From contig WNNJ02000520.1 of the NCBI GenBank assembly GCA_012934845.2, positions 1 to 64,000 on the forward strand: DNA of 64,000 bases, written 5' to 3'. A program made the translations under genes and the position numbers. Source of the DNA: Pomphorhynchus laevis (Eukaryota; Acanthocephala; Palaeacanthocephala; Echinorhynchida; Pomphorhynchidae). The notes beneath the pieces were generated by a model. It searched no databases. It saw nothing but the letters and a program-made list of their open reading frames with translations, and was not told the DNA's origin. Below, in pieces: positions 22,950 to 36,043 of the stretch. Numbering within the stretch: position 1 is the stretch's first letter; each line of letters opens with the position of its first letter.

Positions 22950-23770
22950 TAATTTTTATTTTTTTATTAAGAATAAAACTACCTGAATAAATGTGCTCAC
23001 TAATACACATATATCATCAATGTTTCGAAACATATATTTCATATATTTATATAATTTTACTACTTTGTGCTTGATGTTATTTTTATAGTAACCTAGTTTA
23101 AAATATGTTCCTTTTAATTTTTTTAAATGATTTTGAAGAAAGCCAATATCATTACATAGTGTTGCAATTCTTAAAATTTCATTATTTAATGTATTATATT
23201 TTATATTATATGGTATGCATGAATGCTCATGCAAAAATATGTTTCTTGTAAATTTAAATATGTCATCTTTACGATATAAATTAATAGTAGTTTTAGTTAA
23301 TGTTAATTAAATGTTCATATCTAAATATACACCTTCTTTATCATTGATATTGGTTTTATTAATAATAAGGCTACCTGGGTAAATGTGCTCACTAATTGAA
23401 TAAAAATTATTAGAATTAAATACACATATATCATCAATGTATCGAAACATATATTTTATATATTTATATTGTTTAGATTTAGTTTTTACACAGTTATGAA
23501 CAAATTCATATTCTATAAAGCTTAAAAACAAGTTAGCTATAATTGGGTACTAAAATCGTTCGTATTTATATTCTAAAAGGTTATTCCTTCTGTGTATTTT
23601 AAAAATTCTTTTGTAGAATTAATACTGAAATACTGTTTTATACCAGCATTAATTTCGATTACCCTACAATATTTTTTAAAGTGTGCTTTAATTACTTTAG
23701 TATTTTATTCATATAGACAGAAAGTGGTTTTAATGTACATTTAAACGCACTACATATGAACCTAGGTTTT
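22950..23770 (-). mobile_element. Permuted-type PLE, two overlapping RT fragments
   Basis: RT pieces at 23,531-23,307 (FLSFIEYEFVHNC, MFRYIDDICVF) and 23,234-22,956 (HEHSCIPYNIKY) include a repeated DDI-like block near 23,030. This indicates rearrangement between copies. Upstream RT residues continue to about 23,770. Confidence 0.7.
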
Positions 23771-23819
23771 AAATTTCAAAAATTTATAAATTTAAAATTA
23801 AGGAGTTTCAATTTAAAAT

Positions 23820-24110
23820 CAATTTAAGTGACCAATAATTAATAGACGATATATCAGAATAAGGATTAGATGTGTTCCGTAGGAAGACACACTATGTTAT
23901 CAGGTTTCGGCACCTATTCCGGGGTCAAATACACGCTAATTTCTCTAATGAAATTTGATTGTCTAGTGTATTCTTCAACCCAACACAGCAGTGGAACCAA
24001 ATGCGTGCTAAGGACGTATTTCCTCTAATGAAATTTGATTGTCTAGTGTATATTATTCTAATTCAAAGTATATTATTTATTATCAAACCATAAACACATT
24101 CACCTTACAG
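23820..24110 (-). repeat. noncoding block of the permuted PLE (pLTR-like), diverged and internally duplicated
   Basis: Homologous to the blocks at 43,863-44,230 and 45,273-45,640: CAGGTTTCGG, then GGGTCAAATACACGCTAAT, then TCAAAGTATATTATTTATTAT. A ~55-bp segment ending in TGATTGTCTAGTGTA is present twice (to ~23,968 and ~24,053). Confidence 0.6.
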
Positions 24111-24159
24111 TTTAAATTTAAAATTTTTTGATTCATATATATATGTTACGATTTTATTA

Positions 24160-24620
24160 TTTATTGTATTTTTATAGTAACCTAGTTTAAAATATGTATC
24201 TATTAAATTATTTAAATGATTTTGAAGAAAGCCAATATTATACCCATTGGAACACCTTTTACTTGTCTAAATATAGTTTCTCTACTTTTAAATAATTTCA
24301 ATTTATCAAAATATTTAAGGATTATATTACACAGTTATAAACAAATTCATATTCTATAAAGCTTAAAAACAAGTCAGCTATAATTGGGTACTAAAATCGT
24401 TCTGAAAAGTTATTCCTTTTGTGTATTTTAAAAATTCTTTTGTAGAATTAATACTGAAATAGTGTTTTTTACCAGTATTAATTTCGATTACCCTACAATA
24501 TTTTTTAAAGTGTGCTTTAATTACTTTAAGTATTTTATTCATATAGACAGAAAGTGGTTTTAATGTACATTTTAAAGCTTTACATATTAACCTAGGTTAT
24601 ATTGGATTTTTATGTAATTT
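24160..24620 (-). mobile_element. Permuted-type PLE, internally deleted RT fragment
   Basis: A shortened copy in which the 3' RT segment is joined almost directly to the PMGG-region and then to the N-terminal RT segment. Large parts are missing relative to 44,230-45,270. Confidence 0.65.
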
Positions 24621-25015
24621 TGGATTCCAAAATTATAAATATAATATAATAATATTATAATATTATAATATTATAATATACTATAATATTCTAATATTTA
24701 TGCAATAATAATTTTTTATGATTTTTTTAAATACATAAATTTTAAAAGAATTGGATAAATTTAATTTCTCAGAAGCTAATTATTCTTCTGATACATCGTA
24801 TATCATTAATTAATAAATTCATAAAATTTTCATTTTCAAATATTCTCACTTCATTAATTATTTAAAATGTTAAGATTAAAGCGCAAAATATGTAGATTCA
24901 GTTAACTGATCTGATTTGCTGTAAACTACAATTCGTTTTTTTGGTTAAAACATATACTACACTAATCGTGTACGAACTTAATACACACTAATCGTGTATA
25001 ATTTAATATATGTTT
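24621..25015. other. AT-rich sequence with (ATTATA)n-like stretch
   Basis: 24,640-24,705 is a run of alternating TAATAT/ATTATA. Nothing else recognised. Confidence 0.5.
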
Positions 25016-25019
25016 TTTG

Positions 25020-25250
25020 ATTTTATACACAGTTATGAACCAATTCATATTCTATAAAGCTTAAAAGAGGCAAGCCATTATTGAAAATATATAAAAGAAA
25101 TAGAAAAAAAAATTAAAAAAAATATTTATAGAAATATATAAATATATTTTATAATTATCAATGAAACACCTTTTATTGGTCTAAATATACATTTTACATT
25201 TTAAAAATTTATTCCTTTTTTGTGTTCTAAAAATACTTTTGTGAAATTAA
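25020..25250 (-). mobile_element. Permuted-type PLE scraps
   Basis: Short matches to the RT (ACACAGTTATGAAC...TTCTATAAAGCTTAAAA at 25,026-25,066, and the segment near 25,160-25,250). Heavily deleted. Confidence 0.5.
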
Positions 25251-25254
25251 TAGC

Positions 25255-25385
25255 CGAATTATTACATCTGCACGCCGGCTTCTTAGTCTCTCACTGAGTG
25301 ATCTTCGAGATTGTCCAATGTATCGAACTTGGCATAGTGTGCACTCTCCTAAATAAATAATATTTCTCGTCGTCAAATTATTATC
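25255..25385 (-). mobile_element. GIY-YIG endonuclease fragment of a canonical PLE
   Basis: The minus strand reads GECTLCQVRYIGQSRRSL then SERLRSRRAD. This is the core of a PLE-type GIY-YIG nuclease (C-x2-C next to YIGQ, with catalytic-region Arg). Only about 45 residues remain. It is distinct in sequence from the endonucleases at 25,812 and 46,722. Confidence 0.65.
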
Positions 25386-25415
25386 TCCGCTGACGTTATA
25401 TCCCGTTTTGGTACT

Positions 25416-25452
25416 TTTATAAAGCTCGGTTTCTTAAACCGAGCTTTATAAA
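25416..25452. repeat. 17-bp perfect inverted repeat, 3-nt loop
   Basis: Arms TTTATAAAGCTCGGTTT and its exact complement, with loop CTT. Confidence 0.9.
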
Positions 25453-25689
25453 TATATCATCACCGGGTTCTCTGTGGAGTACATTTGAATACTTTTGTTT
25501 TTGGTTTAAACAAAAAAAAACAAATATCTATATTTGTATCTAAGACGTTTCACCTTTTAATAGGCACTTAAAATCGACAATGTAAAATGTATAAAAAATG
25601 TATAAATAATAGATTACATATGTTATAGCGGTATCTCACTTGTATATATGGTCTATCATCTACCCTATATGGCCATAGAGGTGATTTGA

Positions 25690-26480
25690 TTGGTCAGTTT
25701 ATATCAAGAGGGTATGGCAGACGAATGATCGATAATCAAGTGAATAAAGTCAGACATATACGACGTGAAGAATTAGTAAAAAGAAAAAGAGATTAGAACA
25801 AAGTAAAGCCAATGTTTATGAGTGTCGACTTTCATCCAGCTGTCGAACACATTCAAAATTTAATTAATAACACAGAATATGGAAAACTACACAAGGACAT
25901 GAGAGTTGCCTTTAAAGCAAACAATAACATATCTATAATTTTGGTAAAATCTAAATTTAGCACACATCATTACACAGCTAGGCACAATGGATGTGCGTCA
26001 TGTAATGACAGAAGGTGCATGTCTTGTACCAAAATAAATAGCACAAACGTCATAGTAAGCTCAAAAACTGGAGCCATATTTAAAATTAAAGGCAAACAAA
26101 ACTGTAAAAGCGCTAACAACATATACATTGCAACATGTAAAAAAGCTAATTGCAATGTCCAATATGTTGGGCAGACGTCACAAACATTAGCACGCCGCCT
26201 TAACTTGAGACGATCACAATACAAAAACAAAAAGGCGATGGACGGTGCAATTTCCCACATGCTCTCTCATGGGAATGACGATGCAATGGAATATGTTGTA
26301 ATAGAGAGTGACATTAAAGATAATAAAGAAAGAATGTTTCGAGAACAACAATTAGTAGGATATCTATTTTCAGATGAACCATACGGCTGTAATGATAATT
26401 ATCTTTTTAGGTGGAAATAGCCAACATAGTTGATCATGTATATATTGAGACTTGTATTGATCGCCGAAACGTCTTAAATA
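25690..26480 (+). mobile_element. Canonical PLE 3' part: RT tail plus C-terminal GIY-YIG
   Basis: 25,690-25,800 reads a PLE RT tail (SRGYGRRMIDN, then LVKRKRD) in frame with a stop before the open segment 25,812-26,420 (202 codons). That segment has VDFHPAVEHIQNLI, a C-x2-C...RRCMSC zinc cluster (CASCNDRRCMSC), then IYIATCKKANCNVQYVG and QTSQTLARRL. These are the landmarks of a Penelope/Poseidon-type endonuclease domain, which nicks DNA to prime insertion. The GIY-YIG segment itself is intact. GCCGAAACGTCTT follows at 26,461-26,473, with a partial inverted match at 25,541-25,553, and then AATAAA. Confidence 0.75.
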
Positions 26481-26689
26481 AATCATTAATTTTCTTCAGG
26501 TTATGATCACGCTATGACCAAAATATATAATAGAAATATGATTATTGGTCCCTACCAACAAATATGATTATTGGTAGCTACTTCCGTCAAGAAGCAGCGA
26601 TTCGGGATCGATTTGACATTTTGTCGAAACGTTGTTAAGTACACATATGTCTGTGACTGTTTCTATTAATATAGAGTGTGTAAGCTTAA

Positions 26690-29600
26690 GACAATAAAGC
26701 AAAGTGTCGAAAAGCTTTTATTAACAATGTTACACAGGCACCCGAAACGACCAATGTGTACCTCATTCTACTGATGAGTTTTGGCGGGTACTCATCATTT
26801 CGATGCTGAAGTGGTCGTCTAGAAGTGACATGGTGATTGAAAGTCATACAACGAAGTCCAGTCTATCAAGAAACACAATATAGTATAAATGCCGTATTTC
26901 GTAAGAAATCCTAGACCGTTGTTTACTCAGCACATCTGTGCACTACTATTATACATGCCGTATCCATTAAGGATCCAACGAGTGCAACGACAATTCAGCA
27001 ACAACCTCTGCCTAGTGTTTAAGGATGGTCCGCACATCAATTCGATCTGGTTGAGAGCGAAAGCCTCAGACAATTAAGCAAAGTGTCGGAAACGCCTTTA
27101 TTCACAATGTCACACAGGCAACCGAAACGACCAGTGTGTACCTCATTCTACTGATGAGTGTTGCCGGGTACTCATCATTTCGATGCTGAAGTGGTCGTCT
27201 AGAAGTGACATGGTGACTGAAAGTCGTGAATCGAAGTCCAGTCTATCAAGCAACACCATTTAGTATAAATGCCGTATTTCGTAAGAAATCCTGGACCGTT
27301 GTCTACTCAGCACATTCGTGCATTACTATTATACATGCCGTATCCATTTAGGATCCAACGAGTGCAGCGACAATTCAGCAACAACCTCTGCCTAGTGTTT
27401 AAGGATGGTCCGCACAGCAATTCGATCTGGTTGAGAGCGAAAGCCTCAGACAATTAAGCAACGTGTCGGAAACGCCTTTATTCACAATGTCACACAGGCA
27501 ACCGAAACGACCAGTGTGTACCTCATTCTACTGATGAGTGTTGCCGGGTACTCATCATTTCGATGCTGAAGTGGTCGTCTAGAAGTGACATGGTGACTGA
27601 AAGTCGTGAATCGAAGTCCAGTCTATCAAGCAACACCATTTAGTATAAATGCCGTATTTCGTAAGAAATCCTGGACCGTTGTCTACTCAGCACATTCGTG
27701 CATTACTATTATACATGCCGTATCCATTTAGGATCCAACGAGTGCAGCGACAATTCAGCAACAACATCTGCCTAGTGTTTAAGGATGGTCCGCACAGCAA
27801 TTCGATCTGGTTAAGAGCGAAAGCCTCAGACAATTAAGCAAAGTGTCGGAAACGCCTTTATTCACAATGTCACACAGGCAACCGAAACGACCAGTGTGTA
27901 CCTCATTCTACTGATGAGTGTTGCCGGGTACTCATCATTTCGATGCTGAAGTGGTCGTCTAGAAGTGACATGGTGACTGAAAGTCGTGAATCGAAGTCCA
28001 GTCTATCAAGCAACACCATTTAGTATAAATGCCGTATTTCGTAAGAAATCCTGGACCGTTGTCTACTCAGCACATTCGTGCATTACTATTATACATGCCG
28101 TATCCATTTAGGATCCAACGAGTGCAGCGACAATTCAGCAACAACCTCTGCCTAGTGTTTAAGGATGGTCCGCACAGCAATTCGATCTGGTTAAGAGCGA
28201 AAGCCTCAGACAATTAAGCAAAGTGTCGGAAACGCCTTTATTCACAATGTCACACAGGCAACCGAAACGACCAGTGTGTACCTCATTCTACTGATGAGTG
28301 TTGCCGGGTACTCATCATTTCGATGCTGAAGTGGTCGTCTAGAAGTGACATGGTGACTGAAAGTCGTGAATCGAAGTCCAGTCTATCAAGCAACACCATT
28401 TAGTATAAATGCCGTATTTCGTAAGAAATCCTGGACCGTTGTCTACTCAGCACATTCGTGCATTACTATTATACCTGCCGTATCCATTTAGGATCCAACG
28501 AGTGCAGCGACAATTCAGCAACAACCTCTGCCTAGTGTTTAAGGATGGTCCGCACAGCAATTCGATCTGGTTAAGAGCGAAAGCCTCAGACAATTAAGCA
28601 AAGTGTCGGAAACGCCTTTATTCACAATGTCACACAGGCAACCGAAACGACCAGTGTGTACCTCATTCTACTGATGAGTGTTGCCGGGTACTCATCATTT
28701 CGATGCTGAAGTGGTCGTCTAGAAGTGACATGGTGACTGAAAGTCGTGAATCGAAGTCCAGTCTATCAAGCAACACCATTTAGTATAAATGCCGTATTTC
28801 GTAAGAAATCCTGGACCGTTGTCTACTCAGCACATTCGTGCATTACTATTATACCTGCCGTATCCATTTAGGATCCAACGAGTGCAGCGACAATTCAGCA
28901 ACAACCTCTGCCTAGTGTTTAAGGATGGTCCGCACAGCAATTCGATCTGGTTAAGAGCGAAAGCCTCAGACAATTAAGCAAAGTGTCGGAAACGCCTTTA
29001 TTCACAATGTCACACAGGCAACCGAAACGACCAGTGTGTACCTCATTCTACTGATGAGTGTTGCCGGGTACTCATCATTTCGATGCTGAAGTGGTCGTCT
29101 AGAAGTGACATGGTGACTGAAAGTCGTGAATCGAAGTCCAGTCTATCAAGCAACACCATTTAGTATAAATGCCGTATTTCGTAAGAAATCCTGGACCGTT
29201 GTCTACTCAGCACATTCGTGCATTACTATTATACATGCCGTATCCATTTAGGATCCAACGAGTGCAGCGACAATTCAGCAACAACCTCTGCCTAGTGTTT
29301 AAGGATGGTCCGCACAGCAATTCGATCTGGTTAAGAGCGAAAGCCTCAGACAATTAAGCAAAGTGTCGGAAACGCCTTTATTCACAATGTCACACAGGCA
29401 ACCGAAACGACCAGTGTGTACCTCATTCTACTGATGAGTGTTGCCGGGTACTCATCATTTCGATGCTGAAGTGGTCGTCTAGAAGTGACATGGTGACTGA
29501 AAGTCGTGAATCGAAGTCCAGTCTATCAAGCAACACCATTTAGTATAAATGCCGTATTTCGTAAGAAATCCTGGACCGTTGTTTACTCAGCACATTCGTG

Positions 29601-32600
29601 CATTACTATTATACCTGCCGTATCCATTTAGGATCCAACGAGTGCAGCGACAATTCAGCAACAACCTCTGCCTAGTGTTTAAGGATGGTCCGCACAGCAA
29701 TTCGATCTGGTTAAGAGCGAAAGCCTCAGACAATTAAGCAAAGTGTCGGAAACGCCTTTATTCACAATGTCACACAGGCAACCGAAACGACCAGTGTGTA
29801 CCTCATTCTACTGATGAGTGTTGCCGGGTACTCATCATTTCGATGCTGAAGTGGTCGTCTAGAAGTGACATGGTGACTGAAAGTCGTGAATCGAAGTCCA
29901 GTCTATCAAGCAACACCATTTAGTATAAATGCCGTATTTCGTAAGAAATCCTGGACCGTTGTCTACTCAGCACATTCGTGCATTACTATTATACATGCCG
30001 TATCCATTTAGGATCCAACGAGTGCAGCGACAATTCAGCAACAACCTCTGCCTAGTGTTTAAGGATGGTCCGCACAGCAATTCGATCTGGTTAAGAGCGA
30101 AAGCCTCAGACAATTAAGCAAAGTGTCGGAAACGCCTTTATTCACAATGTCACACAGGCAACCGAAACGACCAGTGTGTACCTCATTCTACTGATGAGTG
30201 TTGCCGGGTACTCATCATTTCGATGCTGAAGTGGTCGTCTAGAAGTGACATGGTGACTGAAAGTCGTGAATCGAAGTCCAGTCTATCAAGCAACACCATT
30301 TAGTATAAATGCCGTATTTCGTAAGAAATCCTGGACCGTTGTCTACTCAGCACATTCGTGCATTACTATTATACATGCCGTATCTATTTAGGATCCAACA
30401 AGTGCAGCGACAATTCAGCAACAACCTCTGCCTAGTGTTTAAGGATGGTCCGCACAGCAATTCGATCTGGTTGAGAGCGAAAGCCTCAGACAATTAAGCA
30501 AAGTGTCGGAAACGCCTTTATTCACAATGTCACACAGGCAACCGAAACGACCAGTGTGTACCTCATTCTACTGATGAGTGTTGCCGGGTACTCATCATTT
30601 CGATGCTGAAGTGGTCGTCTACAAGTGACATGGTGACTGAAAGTCGTGAATCGAAGTCCAGTCTATCAAGCAACACCATTTAGTATAAATGCCGTATTTC
30701 GTAAGAAATCCTGGACCGTTGTCTACTCAGCACATTCGTGCATTACTATTATACATGCCGTATCCATTTAGGATCCAACGAGTGCAGCGAAAATTCAGCA
30801 ACAACCTCTGCCTAGTGTTTAAGGATGGTCGCACAGCAATTTGATCTGGTTAAGAGCGAAAACCTCAGACAATTAAGCAACGTGTCGGAAACGCCTTTAT
30901 TCACAATGTCACACAGGCAACCGAACCGACCAGTGTGTACCTCATTCTACTGATGAGTGTTGTCGCATACTCATCATTTCGATGCTCAAGTGGTCGTCTA
31001 GTAGTGACATAGTGATTGAAAGTCGTGAATCGAAATCCAGTATATCAAGCAACATCATTTAGTATAAATGCCGTATTTCGTAAGAAATCCTGGACCGTTG
31101 TTTACTCAGCACATTCGTGCACATACTATTATACCTGCCGTATCCATTAAGGATCCAACGAGTGCAACGACAATTCAGCAACAACCTCTGCCTAGTGTTT
31201 AAGGATGGTCCGCACAGCAATTTGATCTGGTTAAGAGCGAAAACCTCAGACAATTAAGCAAAGTGTCGGAAACGCCTTTATTCACAATGTCACACAGGCA
31301 ACCGAAACGACCAGTGTGTACCTCATTCTACTGATGAGTGTTGCCGGGTACTCATCATTTCGATGCTGAAGTGGTCGTCTAGAAGTGACATGGTGACTGA
31401 AAGTCGTGAATCGAAGTCCAGTCTATCAAGCAACACCATTTAGTATAAATGCCGTATTTCGTAAGAAATCCTGGACCGTTGTCTACTCAGCACATTCGTG
31501 AATTACTATTATACATGCCGTATCCATTTAGGATCCAACGAGTGCAGCGACAATTCAGCAACAACCTCTGCCTAGTGTTTAAGGATGGTCCGCACATCAA
31601 TTCGATCTGGTTGAGAGCGAAAGCCTCAGACAATTAAGCAAAGTGTCGGAAACGCCTTTATTCACAATGTCACACAGGCAACCGAAACGACCAGTGTGTA
31701 CCTCATTCTACTGATGAGTGTTGCCGGGTATTCATCATTTCAATGCTGAAGTGGTCGTCTAGAAGTGACATGGTTATTGAAAGTCGTGAATCGAAATCCA
31801 GTATATCAAGCAACATCATTTAGTATAAATGCCGTATTTCGTAAAGCACATTCGTGCATTACTATTATACATGCCGTATCCATTTAGGATCCAACGAGTG
31901 CAGCGACAATTCAGCAACAACCTCTGCCTAGTGTTTAAGGATGGTCCCGCACAGCAATTCGATCTGGTTGAGAGCGAAAGCCTCAGACAATTAAGCAACG
32001 TGTCGGAAACGCCTTTATTCACAATGTCACACAGGCAACCGAAACGACCAGTGTGTACCTCATTCTACTGATGAGTGTTGCCGGGTACTCATCATTTCGA
32101 TGCTGAAGTGGTCGTCTAGAAGTGACATGGTGACTGAAAGTCGTGAATCGAAGTCCAGTCTATCAAGCAACACCATTTAGTATAAATGCCGTATTTCGTA
32201 AGAAATCCTGGACCGTTGTCTACTCAGCACATTCGTGCATTACTATTATACATGCCGTATCCATTTAGGATCCAACGAGTGCAGCGACAATTCAGCAACA
32301 ACATCTGCCTAGTGTTTAAGGATGGTCCGCACAGCAATTCGATCTGGTTAAGAGCGAAAGCCTCAGACAATTAAGCAAAGTGTCGGAAACGCCTTTATTC
32401 ACAATGTCACACAGGCAACCAAAACGACCAGTGTGTACCTCATTCTTCTGATGAGTGTTGTCGCATACTCACCATTTCGATGCTCAAGTGGTCGTCTAGT
32501 AGTGACATGGTGATTGAAAGTCGTGAATCGAAATCCAGTATATCAAGCAACATCATTTAGTATTAATTCCGTATTTCGTAAGAAATCCTGGACCGTTGTT

Positions 32601-35600
32601 TACTCAGCACATCTGTGCACAACTATTATACCTGCGTATCCATTAAGGATCCAACGAGTGCAACGACAATTCAGCAACAACCTCTGACTAGTGTTTAAGG
32701 ATGGTCCGCACAGCAATTTGATCTGGTTAAGAGCGAAAACCTCAGACAATTAAGCAAAGTGTGGGAAACGCCTTTATTCACAATGTCACTTAGGCAACCG
32801 AAACGACCAGTGTGTACCTCATTCTACTGATGAGTGTTGCCGGGTACTCATCATTTCGATGCTGAAGTGGTCGTCTACAAGTGACATGGTGACTGAAAGT
32901 CGTGAATCGAAGTCCAGTCTATCAAGCAACACCATTTAGTATAAATGCCGTATTTCGTAAGAAATCCTGGACCGTTGTCTACTCAGCACATTCGTGCATT
33001 ACTATTATACATGCCGTATCCATTTAGGATCCAACGAGTGCAGCGACTATTCAGCAACAACATCTGCCTAGTGTTTAAGGATGGTCCGCACATCAATTCG
33101 ATCTAGTTAAGAGCGAAAGCCTCAGACAATTAAGCAAAGTGTCGGAAACGCCTTTATTCACAATGTCACACAGGCAACCGAAACGACCAGTTTGTACCTC
33201 ATTCTACTGATGAGTGTTGCCGGGTACTCATCATTTCAATGCTGAAGTGGTCGTCTAGAAGTGACATGGTGACTGAAAGTCGTGAATCGAAGTCCAGTCT
33301 ATCAAGCAACACCATTTAGTATAAATGCCGTATTTCGTAAGAAATCCTGGACCGTTGTCTACTCAGCACATTCGTGCATTACTATTATACATGCCGTATC
33401 TATTTAGGATCCAACGAGTGCAGCGACAATTCAGCAACAACCTCTGCCTAGTGTTTAAGGATGGTCCGCACAGCAATTCGATCTGGTTGAGAGCGAAAGC
33501 CTCAGACAATTAAGCAACGTGTCGGAAACGCCTTTATTCACAATGTCACACAGGCAACCGAAACGACCAGTGTGTACCTCATTCTACTGATGAGTGTTGC
33601 CGGGTACTCATCATTTCGATGCTGAAGTGGTCGTCTACAAGTGACATGGTGACTGAAAGTCGTGAATCGAAGTCCAGTCTATCAAGCAACACCATTTAGT
33701 ATAAATGCCGTATTTCGTAAGAAATCCTGGACCGTTGTCTACTCAGCACATTCGTGCATTACTATTATACATGCCGTATCCATTTAGGATCCAACGAGTG
33801 CAGCGACAATTCAGCAACAACCTCTGCCTAGTGTTTAAGGATGGTCCGCACATCAATTCGATCTGGTTGAGAGCGAAAGCCTCAGACAATTAAGCAAAGT
33901 GTCGGAAACGCCTTTATTCACAATGTCACACAGGCAACTGAAACGACCAGTGTGTACCTCATTCTACTGATGAGTGTTACCGCATACTCATCATTTCGAT
34001 GCTCAAGTGGTCGTCTAGTTGTGACATGGTTATTGAAAGTCGTGAATCGAAATCCAGTATATCAAGCAACATCATTTAGTATAAATGCCGTATTTCGAAA
34101 GAAATCCTGGACCGTTTTTACTCAGCGCATTCGTGAATTACTATTATACATGCCGTATCCATTTAGGATCCAACGAGTGCAACGACAATTCAGCAACAAC
34201 CTCTGCCTAGTGTTTAAGGATGGTCCGCACAGCAATTTGATCTGGTTAAGAGCGAAAACCTCAGACAATTAAGCAAAGTGTCGGAAACGCCTTTATTCAC
34301 AATGTCACACAGGCAACCGAAACGACCAGTGTGTACCTCATTCTACAGATGAGTGTTGCCGGGTACTCATCATTTCGATGCTGAAGTGGTAGTCTAGAAG
34401 TGACATGGTGACTGAAAGTCGTGAATCGAAGTCCAGTCTATCCTGCAACACCATTTAGTATAAATGCTGTATTTCGTAAGAAATCCTGGACCGTTGTCTA
34501 CTCAGCGCATTCGTGAATTACTATTATACATGCCGTATCCATTTAGGATCCAACGAGTGCAGCGACAATTCAGCAACAACCTCTGCCTAGTGTTTAAGGA
34601 TGGTCCGCACATCAATTCGATCTGGTTGAGAGCGAAAGCCTCAGACAATTAAGCAAAGTGTCGGAAACGCCTTTATTCACAATGTCACACAGGCAACCGA
34701 AACGACCAGTGTGTACCTCATTCTACTGATGAGTGTTGCCGGGTACTCATCATTTCAATGCTGAAGTGGTCGTCTAGAAGTGACATGGTGACTGAAAGTC
34801 GTGAATCGAAGTCCAGTCTATCAAGCAACACCATTTAGTATAAATGCCGTATTTCGTAAGAAATCCTGGACCGTTGTCTACTCAGCACATTCGTGCATTA
34901 CTATTATACATGCCGTATCCATTTAGGATCCAACGAGTGCAGCGACAATTCAGCAACAACCTCTGCCTAGTGTTTAAGGATGGTCCGCACAGCAATTCGA
35001 TCTGGTTGAGAGCGAAAGCTTCAGACAATTAATCAACGTGTCGGAAACGCCTTTATTCACAATGTCACACAGGCAACCGAAACGACCAGTGTGTACCTCA
35101 TTCTACTGATGAGTGTTGCCGGGTACTCATCATTTCGATGCTGAATTGGTCGTCTAGAAGTGACATGGTGACTGAAAGTCGTGAATCGAAGTCCAGTCTA
35201 TCAAGCAACACCATTTAGTATAAATGCCGTATTTCGTAAGAAATCCTGGACCGTTGTTTACTCAGCACATTCGTGCATTACTATTATACATGCCGTATCC
35301 ATTTAGGATCCAACGAGTGCAGCGACAATTCAGCAACAACATCTGCCTAGTGTTTAAGGATGGTCCGCACAGCAATTCGATCTGGTTGAGAGCGAAAGCC
35401 TCAGACAATTAAGCAAAGTGTCGGAAACGCCTTTATTCACAATGTCACACAGGCAACCGAAACGACCAGTGTGTACCTCATTCTACTGATTGAGTGTTGC
35501 CGGGTACTCATCATTTCGATGCTGAAGTGGTCGTCTAGAAGTGACATGGTGACTGAAAGTCGTGAATCGAAGTCCAGTCTATCAAGCAACACCATTTAGT

Positions 35601-36043
35601 ATAAATGCCGTATTTCGTAAGAAATCCTGGACCGTTGTCTACTCAGCACATTCGTGCATTACTATTATACATGCCGTATCCATTTAGGATCCAACGAGTG
35701 CAGCGACAATTCAGCAACAACCTCTGCCTAATGTTTAAGGATGGTCCGCACAGCAATTCGATCTGGTTGAGAGCGAAAGCCTCAGACAATTAAGCAAAGT
35801 GTCGGAAACGCCTTTATTCACAATGTCACACAGGCAACCGAAACGACCAGTGTGTACCTCATTCTACTGATGAGTGTTGCCGTGTACTCATCATTTCGAT
35901 GCTGAAGTGGTCGTCTACAAGTGACATGGTTGACTGAAAGTCGTGAATCGAAGTCCAGTCTATCAAGCAACACCATTTAGTATAAATGCCGTATTTCGTA
36001 AGAAATCCTGGACCGTTGTCTACTCAGCACATTCGTGCATTAC

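Noticed and set aside
25970-26260. 96-codon minus-strand ORF rich in Leu and Cys
   Set aside because: Antisense of the GIY-YIG domain at 25,812-26,420.
26620-26650. TTGTCGAAACGTTG as a second ribozyme-like end
   Set aside because: Only the GAAAC motif is present. No partner strands found.
27111-27210. Ordinary (type I-III) hammerhead within one satellite unit
   Set aside because: The order of the three core strands is GAAA, CUGAUGA, GUC, which no circular permutation of the standard hammerhead allows. Only a permuted pseudoknot or inter-unit pairing fits. The minus strand has no CUGANGA.
27220-27245. Pol III B-box-like GAATCGAAGTCC in the satellite unit
   Set aside because: It deviates from the consensus at key positions and has no A box at proper spacing.
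26889-35793. 62-codon ORF (MPYFVRNPG...) repeated in nearly every satellite unit
   Set aside because: It is open only because the unit sequence is conserved. The unit length (380) is not a multiple of three, so frames do not join. The subtype units break it, and there is no third-position bias favouring synonymous change.
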